Shown here piece by piece: positions 49,652-59,700 of a stretch of 64,000 bases of DNA (positions are counted from its first letter, which is position 1; each line of letters starts with the position of its first letter). The notes beneath the pieces are model-generated. The model had not been told where the DNA came from, made no database searches, and worked only from the letters and a program-made list of their open reading frames with translations. The DNA lies in assembly GCA_001655205.1 (NCBI GenBank), contig LPNZ01009878.1, positions 62,001-126,000 on the forward strand. Direction: 5' to 3'. The stretch is from Lenisia limosa. Taxonomy: Eukaryota; Breviatea. A program made the translations under genes and the position numbers.

Positions 49652-50863
49652 ACAGATGGAGGATTAGAGGGAGGATTTGCAAGAATATTATTTTCTGCCT
49701 CATGCGTAATTATTAACACTTAGTGGTGGTGTGTGGTGGTGGATGGACCTCAAGAAGCTCGGATTTTGAACCTCCGGGGGACCTTCATTTTTGTGGGTGG
49801 CTCTCTCAAACCGCTTCTGTGATGTGTTTTGTTTCTTGTAAGTAATATAACGTTTCAAATCATCATTCAGGAGGGAGGGTTTTACGTTTGTTTTGTGAAG
49901 CGGCAAGGAGAGTGAGTATTCAAAAAACAATTATCACAAAAAAAATCACAAAAGAAATGATTAAAACATAAAACAAATAATGTTAGATATAGATATTAAT
50001 TGTATATATTTGATTAATAAAAAACTAATTTCAATAAACAAAATATTTCTATTAATTAATTATTTTATATTAAAGAACAATAATTGTATTACAACTAATA
50101 TATAGATTATGTAATATTTCAAAAACGTAAATGAAGTTTCAGAAAAGTTTCAAAATTGTCTAGCTGTAAAATGATGATTTAGTATACTTGTTTATATTTT
50201 GTCATCTATATATTAATTGTTTAAATATTTAGTATTTGAAAATATTGTTGTGGATATTTAATTTAATTTATAATAGTGGATTAATGTTTCAAATAGTGTT
50301 TCACAAAAGGCAAGCCTAAAATATTTAGGATTTGCCTTGATTATGTCATTTTTATATTAATTTTTTAATAATTTTAGTATTTGACACTATTGTTGTTGAT
50401 CTAAAAATAGTGTTGTTGATTAAATGGTGTTTAACAATATAATTAGGCTTTTCCTCGTGGTTGTATAGGAAGGGAGATTATTACGAGAGTGGATTGAATT
50501 AACTTTTTGGATAATTTTCTCTATATGATCTCATCATATCCGCCGATACACAAGGGAGAATTACCTTGTGTTCATAATTTCGACTTGAAACTTGGTCATT
50601 AGATATTTTAAAAAAAACCCCTCCTAAACGTTTCTCTGTTTCAATTTCGACTCAAAAGTCGGAGAACAACTCATATTTAAACAAAATTCTATATATTTAT
50701 TTCAAACTGTAATCAAAAGTTTGTGACTCGTTATCCATCGCTTGTAGCATTAAAAAAAACCTTAAACACTATCTCTATTTTCACTATCATTCTTGTCTGT
50801 TTTGTATTATTATTATTAGAAGAAGCAAGTTTGATAAAGCAACACTGCATTTCCTTAAGATCC
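49652..50863. other. AT-rich convergent intergenic region
   Basis: This 1.2-kb stretch lies between the 3' ends of the acidic coiled-coil gene and CK2. From 49930 to 50450 it is extremely AT-rich, with repeated TATTAATTGT-, ATTTAGTATTTGA- and GTTGTTGAT-like words suggesting degenerate duplications. I see no gene here. Confidence 0.6.
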
Positions 50864-52512
50864 TTAAGATTGTTGGGGGGTACTACTAGGGATGATACAC
50901 TCAGTCTCCGTGAGGACATATCCTTGTCTTTCGATAACAGGCTTGAAGAATGGATGATGCATGGCTTCAATAGCAGTTGGCCTCACTAAAAGTTACAACT
51001 GGTATGATTTTGAAACTCACAGGCAACGTCATATTGCAGCAGTTGTGATAGTAGATCAAGAGCGTCATCCTGAACAAGATCCATGTTTGTGGCATTTGTG
51101 CAGAGATCTCTCCAATCTCTTCTCGGGTAGCTGAAGCAATTAAGAGAAAAGAATAAACCAACGTTCCAAGGATTTTGTCGTATTTTGGAGATAACACAAG
51201 GTTGTATTTGCTGATGTATTTTTGAAGGTCATCAGTTCCCAAAACCTAAAAAATAGTGATAAAAAACGTAGTGGTTACCTTTGCGATCTTCACAAGCTGA
51301 TCAAAGTTATCTTTGCCTCTGAACATTGGATCACGGTTGAACACCATAGCTCCGAGCATACATCCCAAACTCCACATATCGAGAGAGTAACTGTAATCCT
51401 TAAACAATAAGCAAAACCTCCCATAAACTAACTTGGTGATCAGTCAAGAGTTCAGGGCCTTTATAGAATCGTGAAGCAACACGAACATTGTACTCCTTAT
51501 CTAGAGAATAATCCTGTGTTCACTAGGAAAGGAAATGTTTTATTTTTTTTGCAATAAAGCATGTATTTTGAACTAGGTACACACAGGAAAAGAAAACAAC
51601 ACAAAAAAGAAGCCAAGAAAAGGAGCAAACTTCGGAATACATTAAAAGAAAAAGAGGAAGGGAAGGGAGAAGAAGGGAAGGGAAGGGAAAAAAGGAATAG
51701 GAAAAGGAAAGGAAAAGGAGAAGGAGAGAATTAAAGGTACAGAAAATCTCATAGTAAAAAATAATGATAATAAAGGCATACTGGGGTGATAGAACTCAGC
51801 AAGGCCCCAATCAATAAGTCTCAGCTTCTTTTGCTTGTGGTCAATCATGACGTTGTGGGGCTTCACATCTCTATGCATAATTCCCTGGCTGTGACAGTAG
51901 TCAAGTGCCTGAAAGATAACAAAAAAACAACAAAGACAACATACCAAGAGGATTTGGAAAATATAATAGCGAATATCGTAGAGCTGAAACTGAGGATAGA
52001 GAACCTTGAAATCATGGTTATCGACCCATTCAAAAATCTGAACATGTTAATCACATAACTTTCTAAAGTGCCATCCTACTAAAGAAGGAGTTCTGCTGAC
52101 TGGATCACGGACAATGTCAAGCAAGTTAACAATATTTAAACCTCCTGAAACATTCTACAGAAAATCAAAATAATAAGAGTAACAAACTTGCAAGATTTTA
52201 ATCTCTCTTTTGATCTTCTTCTTTTTTACTGGCTTTAAGATCTTAATAACGCATTTTTGGTTGTTTTCAACGTTGACTCCAAGGAAAACCTGAAAATTAA
52301 CCAATCAAATAGAAACCCACATCTGAATACTTTCCTCTTCCAATTTTCTTGACAACCTCATATTTTGATTGATCACTAACAATTAGCAAAAAAAAAAACC
52401 CCCAAGTCACAGAGAGTGATTCATAATCCCAATATTCACGGGGACGGCTAGGATTAACATTAGGATATTGGCGAGCAAGACGCCATGAGTTTTTGTCGGA
52501 CTGTGACGCCAT
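50864..52512 (-). CDS. CSNK2A1: Casein kinase 2 catalytic subunit alpha
   Basis: CK2 alpha is a constitutively active acidophilic Ser/Thr kinase that forms a tetramer with CK2 beta. From ATG 52512: [33 protein letters not shown] (the N-terminal segment that keeps the activation loop open), [20 protein letters not shown] (Gly-rich loop), [20 protein letters not shown] (catalytic Lys and the Lys-rich CK2 patch), [20 protein letters not shown] (catalytic loop), [20 protein letters not shown] (DWG in place of DFG, typical of CK2), FYHP, then the alpha-F to alpha-I region and [20 protein letters not shown] with stop 50864-50866. All catalytic residues are present. About ten exons. It is divergent from the Zn2Cys6 gene (389 bp). 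Confidence 0.96.
51640..51735 (+). repeat. Polypurine tract in a CK2 intron
   Basis: About 95 bases of almost pure A/G on the plus strand (GGGAAGGGAAGGGAAAA-type repeats). On the coding strand this is a long pyrimidine tract inside an intron downstream of the exon encoding [10 protein letters not shown]. Confidence 0.75.
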
Positions 52513-52901
52513 CTACAAGCCTAAGAGTCTTGAAAACAAGCTTTTTCATGGTTTAATATATCACTGGCCTTGTGAAGACTCTTAAAGGGAGGAAAGAAAG
52601 ATGGTAACATTTGTTCCCACTTACAGCGTTGTTTTAGTATCTCTAGTGCGCCTTCTTTCTTTCTTAGAAGTGCTTTGGCGACCTGCCTATTGAAAATAGT
52701 CAAAAAGGGAAAAATGTGCAAAAACGCCCCCATTTTAACTGCCGCCGCCGCACTTTGCCTCATAGCTCCTCTTTGGCTTCTTGCTTCCACCTCCACGCTC
52801 GTGCTTCATATTTTTTTGGTTCATTGTGCGAGCATTGTGTCGTGATTGTTTCTGAATATTTCTAAACGAAAAATAGCGTTCAGTACTGTGGCGCACAGCG
52901 T
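52513..52901. promoter_or_regulatory. Divergent intergenic region, CK2 alpha / Zn2Cys6 gene
   Basis: There is 389 bp between start codons. Minus-strand frames here are open over 60-90 codons and Lys/Arg-rich, but have no matching splice sites or homology, so I treat them as chance or 5' UTR. Confidence 0.4.
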
Positions 52902-53387
52902 ATGAATCCATCCGATTCGCTTGCCCAGTTATCCAAGATTGCAACTTCCTCACTTGAAGAAGCTAATAACACAGATGATGATGCTTCAAGGAAGGTAGCA
53001 TGTATATATTGTAGGAAACAGAAGCAGAAGTGCAGCGGTGGTCATCCATGCAACTTTTGCATCAAGAAACAAAAAGGTTAGCGCTTTCTTTTTACATTCG
53101 AATGTATCTATGTAAATCCAAAAAAACCTGGTCCAAAACATAGGGTTGCAAAAGTTGAGACCTCTAAACGTTGCCCTCCTGTTTCCAAGAAAATATCATC
53201 TTTTATCTCGAACAAGTATGCTGGCTTTAGTGATGTGACTTTTAGACCAAATAATGTTCCGCCACCTTTTACCTTCTGCCAAGAGTCTTTAGGTTTTTTG
53301 GTTTTCATCATCAGACCATATCAAAACAACTGTTTCTGCAATTATTGGTTTCACGATCCCTATTCAGCTGATTATATCGCCATGTAG
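52902..53387 (+). CDS. Zn(II)2Cys6 binuclear-cluster DNA-binding protein
   Basis: ATG 52902 gives an acidic lead (MNPSDSLAQLSKIATSSLEE), then the cluster CIYCRKQKQKCSGGHPCNFCIKKQK. The sixth cysteine comes after a break: ECIYVNPKKPGPKHR, which matches the usual C-x6-C spacing and the linker after fungal clusters. Between them lie 24 bases (53077-53100) starting GTTAG and ending in CG, with an in-frame TAG at 53079-53081. This behaves like an ultra-short intron lacking a normal AG, or a sequence error. The frame then runs on (FTFCQESLGFLVFIIRPYQN, YWFHDPYSADYIAM) to TAG 53385-53387, about 154 residues. It is a small putative transcription factor with no activation-domain family recognised. Such clusters are mainly fungal but also occur in amoebae and some algae. 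Confidence 0.78.
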
Positions 53388-53596
53388 ACCAGTTTGAGGA
53401 TGTTATTCACTTATTCTTTTGCACATCAATAATAAATAACCATTATTCTTTTTTAGGGTGATTTTTTGCTTTCTTCTCTTTGCTCTGTTCCTTATCTCTT
53501 CTACCAATCCAAATGGAAGGAATGTTTACAGTGTGTTTTTTTTTTTTTTGAATAAAAAGATCGTTAAAAACCTCATTGGACTACTTTGGTGCAGCT

Positions 53597-55118
53597 ATGT
53601 CTTCACCATCTGCTTCTGGCGTGACTGCGTGTTGTTTACTTTCGTTGTATTATGGACTGGCTGGATCAATTGCGATGATGCAACATGTTTGTTCCCTTGA
53701 TTTCTCATATTGTAGTATTCCAGGATTGGTATTTCTCTCAAGAAGGCAATGAATCATATGGCACATTCCTCTCTGAATGCCGAAACAGCGAACATGGTCG
53801 AAGCCAGTGTTGAAATGATGAAGTCCTTGATTGGTATTGGCTGATCTTTTTGTTCTTATATTTTTCAGATGAGGATTACCAAGTGACAGAAGAAATGGCC
53901 AAAAAATCATATCTTGCCTTTATGAAGTGAGCACAATGTTTGTGTTTACTATTTAAGACTATGCTTGACATTTGTTGAAAACAGGAGGAAAGGAAACGAT
54001 ACCGGAGACCCACAGCTTATTGTCAGAGTTTGCTACTTTGACCATTGTGACTGTTTAGCTCACTGAGCACTGGAACAAGGAGACTAGCGAAGGAAGAAGT
54101 TTGAATATATCGGTTAAATCTTCGGGAAGAATTATTTCAGGTGGGAGTTTTTTGAATGACTAACTTTAATTAGGATTAATGAAAGGCTTGGCATCATGGG
54201 TCTCTGGGGATGTGTCAACAGGGGCTGAAAACGCATCTGAAGCACTTGGAATTACTTCAGTATTCGATTTCGACTAACCAGCTTGACAACCATGCACCTC
54301 TGATTTTATTTGGTCCACTTCGTCCATGCTTTCCCCATTTGTCGTATCTCTTCATGGAAACTAAAACGGTTCTCCCCATTTATTAATCAGATTGCTGGCT
54401 TGTTTGCCTTACACCGTGTTCTTGATTTCTTACGAGGGATGGCTTGTTGGAGAAAGGAAATTGATCGTCTTCTGGGGGTGTTAGGGATGGCGTTCCACTC
54501 TTTCGGAATGAGAAAACCATCTCTCAGAGAACTCTCTGCGGCTCCTTCTCTTTCCACTGCAGATCCTTTGGAAGCGTATTTCATTTCATTAGACAAATTC
54601 GAAGCACCCCAAACGAAGCCTCTCTTACCTCAAGTGGTTGGTTGAATTAGTATTTGTCGAAAACTCTTTATTATATACTATGATAAATTCTCATTTCTAC
54701 GTCTTGACCGATTTTTCAAAAATCGACATCAGTCGACTTCCAAAATTAATAAATTGCTTGTCATATTCTCACAATATAGGCTGCCAAACCTCCACCAGCA
54801 GCACCTGCAGCTCCTTCGTTTGCTTCAATACCCCCTCAGTTCTACCAACCAATTGTTCAACATATTCAAGATGCCAAACCTAGCGAGGAACCTCAGAATC
54901 AAAACGCAGAGGAATCCTTGAATCCTACAACAACGTCTCAACCAATTAACATGAATCCTATTGATGAATCAGATGCTATCAACATCCCTCCTAATCTGGC
55001 AGCTTTTCTCAAACCTGTTCTTGGTGAGATTCCAACATCAGTGTCGAAATCATTTCTTGTTAAATATGGTGTTGACCTCTCCTTCATTGAGCAATTGACT
55101 CAAAATAATCAAAAGTGA
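53597..55118 (+). CDS. Protein of unknown function with N-terminal hydrophobic segment
   Basis: No family is recognised. The proposed start ATG 53597 gives MSSPSASGVTACCLLSLYYG, with a hydrophobic stretch to about residue 27. Phase-consistent exons then read YSRIGISLKKAMNHMAHSSL, VEASVEMMKSLIDEDYQVTE, EEMAKKSYLAFMKRRKGND, LTEHWNKETSEGRSLNISVK and GLMKGLASWVSGDVSTGAEN. After ITS, two 22-nt introns (54260-54281 and 54369-54390) must be removed to read LDNHAPLILFGPLRPCFPHL and IAGLFALHRVLDFLRGMACW. The C terminus is Pro/Ala- and Gln-rich (AAKPPPAAPAAPSFASIPPQ) and ends SKSFLVKYGVDLSFIEQLTQ, stop TGA 55116-55118. The start is uncertain: the gene could be the continuation of the Zn2Cys6 gene, but no in-phase junction between them was found. 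Confidence 0.62.
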
Positions 55119-55149
55119 TAAATATATCTTCACTTCACAATTTTAAACT

Positions 55150-56115
55150 TCAAAAGGTGACTTTTCATGTTCTCTTTGACCGTTTCATTCACTGACATTA
55201 TCTAATAAATCGCACATACCTTGTAAAACCATGGTGACTTCTTGGAACAATTGAGACCTTTCAACTTCAAAAAAATGAAGTGACTTGAACAGCTCAATGG
55301 AAGCCTTGAAAATAACTTAGGTTTGGACTCACAGTATTATGTAACTTAATTTTGGCCATAAATGATTCAATCTTCCAGTCAGTATTCTCCAAGGCTAATT
55401 AGTTGAAGGCTCAAACCATATCCTCCTGCGAGAAGAATAGAGTTCTTTGCAAAACTACACCTTCTTGCTCTTTTCTCAGCAACCATAACGTTAAATTCAA
55501 CTCAAGTCAAATAAAAGGATAAAACTGCTTTGATTCTTCATCATAAAACATATTGACATCACCAACAATTCCTAGATATGAACAAATCATGAAAACCCAA
55601 CCGTCAATATTTTGAGTTTCAGCCGAATCTTTAATTAAAAAGGTGATTTCTACTATTAGTCAAGAAAACTTACTATCTGAATCCTCTTGCCATTTTTGGC
55701 ACATTTCCATGTCTTCTTCAAGAGTTGGAAACTCATCCATTCCTGTGAAGGTGACATTATCAAGTATAATTATTCTAAAACCAAGAGATGAAAAGGAAAT
55801 CAATTTTTAAAATGTTAAAGACATGACAAAAAAGTGTTGGTGCACTTTCACCAATCACCAAACCTGTTAAATGGGCAATATCGCTATCTTGGAGCCAGGC
55901 ATTATACTGCTCAACATGGCAAGGTAGATAAGGTATCAACGAAAGCCGTTTCTAAATTAAGGAACTATCATTTTTGAAATTAACTTTATTTTATATGATA
56001 CGTAATATATGTACTATGTCTACTATATCTCATATATTAGTATACCAACTAGTATCATAATTATAGATGCAACATTCCCCTAACTCTTCCATACCTCGCA
56101 TGCCGTGAGGTCCAT
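55150..56115 (-). CDS. NAT9: N-acetyltransferase 9-like GNAT protein
   Basis: NAT9 is a conserved GNAT acetyltransferase, linked to tubulin stability in animals. From ATG 56115, MDLTACE joins KRLSLIPYLPCHVEQYNAWL and QDSDIAHLT. Then come MDEFPTLEEDMEMCQKWQED (the NAT9 signature E.y.MQ.sW..D), GIVGDVNMFYDEE (GDVN), FNVMVAEKRARR, NTDWKIESFMAKIKLHN and SIELFKSLHFFEVERSQLFQ ending EVTMVLQ. The acetyl-CoA loop should read RGxGxE. A 22-nt intron at 55395-55416 would give GYALENTDWK there, but the upstream exon is one base out of phase, so there is either a splice site I mis-set or a single-base error. The stop at about 55150 is inferred after a final short exon. It is convergent with the gene ending at 55118 and divergent from IFT144. 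Confidence 0.82.
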
Positions 56116-56741
56116 TTCACTGAAAGTCAATCCGTTCAGAACCTTTTCAACAAATTTTTTTTATTACAAATGCAATGATACGTTAATGTATCAATGAACC
56201 AAAGGGCGGGGGTGGGGGGTGTAGATGTATCAGGATGTATCTGCCCTGTCTCTGTGATAGTGGGTGAGGGTGAGGAGTGAGTCTGGGGCTGGCTGGGGGG
56301 TGAGAGTGTGAGGGTGTGTNNNNNNNNNNNNNNNNNNNNNNNNNNNNNNTTGTTGTTAGTAGCAAGTTGGTGGTCCCAAAATGGGCATGGGGGGTTTATA
56401 ATGCGCCTTATTATGAAATTTGAAGAGCCCGTAGCCGTGCCGTAGGTGGTAACTTGAAATAATTTTTTGGGGAAATTTTGAAATTGAAATTTGAACAATA
56501 AGTTGACAATAAGTATTTAAAACAGTTAAAAAAGTAAGTATAAATGTATAAAAGCTGTATAAAAGAGTAAAAATACAAGTTATCAGGGAAGTCTCGAGAG
56601 AAGGGAGTTTCGCCCACAACTGGGAACTGGGCACCTTTCCCCCTCCTTCTTTTTAAATTGTACTAACGTAGTGGTAAAGTGGTAAAATATACTGGTTGGT
56701 AAGAAAGAGACATCAGCAACAACAAAACTACTTTTACGATC
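56116..56741. other. Divergent intergenic region with gap, NAT9 / IFT144
   Basis: There is 626 bp between start codons. It contains a G/T-rich low-complexity stretch (GGGTGAGGGTGAGG type, 56205-56319) running into an N gap at 56320-56349. No gene was seen. Confidence 0.55.
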
Positions 56742-59700
56742 ATGGTTTGGTGTCCTCCTTCATTTGTTGACTTTTAGAAACCAATATTCACGGTTGATTC
56801 CTCTCAGTTTGGCCAAGGCCCTATCATGTAAGATGTTTTACCATTAATAATCTCAGAACATCATGGCACCCTGAGTCAGCATTTGTGGCCACAGCTGGAA
56901 TTGAGCCCTCCGTTATTGTCAGTGATCGTCATGGACGCAAAGTGGCAGAAGTTAACCTTTCCTCGTAAGAGACTGTGTTTGTGTTACTATTTTAGATCAG
57001 CAATATGTCTTGATTGGGACTGTCAAGGAGAAACCCTTGCCATTGCTGAGGTTTGTCATGACTAACTTTGGTTCAATAACCGTTTCAGAAAGCCTCCTCA
57101 GAAATCGTTCTCTTCGACCTTCCAACTGGTAGATCCGAAAAAGTATGAGTCTAAATTCCTGTTAATAATCCATAGGTTCAAACAGATATGCGTCCCGTAA
57201 CAGTTCTTGCCTGGAACAAAACAGGTCCCCAGGTATGTTCACGTTTTTAGTAACATTCAGCTTGTTATCGGAAGTGGCAAAGGGCATTTGTGTATTTACA
57301 ACAAACAATCCAGAGACATTATTCCCATTGTTGGAAAGCATACGAAAAGTTCTTTTTCCTTTGCTAATCAGAAATCACATCTGCGGAGTGGAACAACGAA
57401 TCCATTTTCGCCCTCGGTTCGGAGGATAGACAGGTGACTATCTCGTCTGCCGATGGTGAAACACTGACATCTACTCAATGCAAAACTTCCACTAGATATT
57501 TCCAGGTAGGTGTAAAGGTAAACGTTGATTGTTTTAGTTTGGTTCCACAAAAGCAGGAGATCCAGCAAACACTCTCGCAGCAATTGTTGGAAAAGCAACA
57601 ATCTTCCTCTTCAACAGATTCAACATTAATGATCCTTTGGAATTGGTTGGCTTCAATGCCTCTTGATAACTTGATTAGGAGTTCCATCAACATTATGGTG
57701 GTGTTGTTTCTTACAAATGGTTCGGAGTGAGGTAAGGCAGATTATCTTTTTCTCATTGTGTCCAGCCATCTTTTCGTCGGCTTCACCAGTGGGCAATGTG
57801 TGATTCTTAATACTTCTGATGAGGACACAATTGAAGAAATGTTTTCAGAGAAGGTTTTAACCTTATTTTTTTTTTTTCATATTTTAGCTATTCCGAACAT
57901 ACCTTAATGATGTAACTGTTTGTGAACATGTTCAAAAAGCGGCTGTGATTGGCGATTCAAGCTTGAAAATTTTAAGTACTCGAAACAGAAAGGTAGTTCA
58001 AACTAACAAGGTTGATTCTCCAGGAGGTTATTGATACTGCGGTGCTTGATGATGAGATGGGGTACTTAGATAGAGTGCATTGGAGCCCTGACGGCTCTGT
58101 CTTAATTGTCACATCAAAACAAGGTTAATTGGAGATTATTGTGTTTCGTTCTGTTTTCGTTCCATTAATATTACCAGGCAATTTGTATGCGTATCTCACA
58201 TCACTGCCTTCCCTTTCCGATGCTACTGGAGCGAGACTTGCCTATCTTTCGTCTCTCAGTCAAGTCACTGTGGTTTGGAGCCTTATCCATGCTTTATTCT
58301 CTAGCTTGATACGGACCAGACGGAAATCACCCCGGTCGCTATTGACGTTGATGTGGAACCTGCTTTTATCGCGGTAAGACAGCACCAGTATTGTCTAATG
58401 TCTAGGTGGGCGATCAATGCCTTTTGGTTGGAAAGAATAACAAAAGCTGGGCGTACAGTCTCAACCCGTCTTCTTTGGGCAAGCTCATTGCATCACGAGA
58501 CTACCTAGCCACAGTGTCAAAAGCATTGACAAGAGGGTCTTGGGTTGTGTGTTTGGCAGGTGAACGAGCGCTCCTGCATCATGTCCAGCAAGACTCTGAA
58601 GGTCTGTCATGAGCCTCAGTTTAGTACTTCGCTCTCCTTCATTATCTTAATTAAATATATCATAACGTATGAATACTATATTATAAATATGATATCATAT
58701 ACTTTCACAAAACTTCATTTTGAAAATAGAGCTCACACTAAAAAAGGGAAAGGTGAGAAGTTGGCTTTGGGGAATGATGATAAAAAAGGAAGATATCATC
58801 AGAGAGCCTCAAAATGTGCAGCAAGAGAGGCAGAGGACTGAGGGTTCAGGGATCAGATCAATGAAATAAGCTGCCTGAATGCATCGTTAAAGTTCTTCAA
58901 ATGCTATAAATGATTATAACACAGGCAAATTTTTTTTTCTTTATAAGTATACTCAAATTGAACTGAACTTAGGTCACCGGTTTACTGAGTAGTACTTCTT
59001 GGTATATTTTATATTTCAATAATTTTTTGTTTTATTTAAACAGCCAAAAAACAGCATAAACTACAGTTTTTGAACAGTATGACTATAATATAAACAGCAA
59101 ACGGAAAACCTTTGAAATTGTTGAAGATCATGTTCTGAAACCAATATAAAAATCACTGTAAAACTCCTATAGATTCATCAATGAAGACAATCCCCGACCG
59201 AAGCCAGCCCGTCTCCATCATGGATATTGGACTTTCTGAAGAGTTCTTGATCTATGGAACTGAAGTTTGTGGTTGTTTTTATTTAACTCTATTCTAGGAA
59301 GGAGACTTGGTGTTTTTCTCACTCAACGATCAAGCCGGTTTGATTTTATAATACATATGAGATTCATGGTGTAGTGGTTTCGGATTATAGACATTCGACT
59401 GGAATCAGACATGTTTATCCCAACACCTCAGCCACCAGAGTGGTCTTCATTGATTCTGACGCAGCGGTGAGTCCTCACCTTATCTGATTTTGTACTCATC
59501 TGTCAGGGATGGCTCTACTCTCCAGTGGATGACTCAGTTCTACCAATCCCCTCATGGCCCGAAAGAGGAGCCACTATTTTATGGGATGCTGCTGATTGGA
59601 GTGTTTTCACTGCGGTTCATGGAGAAAGAGTATGAGGTTTTTTTAGCCAACATACAGGTTGATACATATGCCTACCGAGCCGTCAGCCTGAAGGGCCCCA

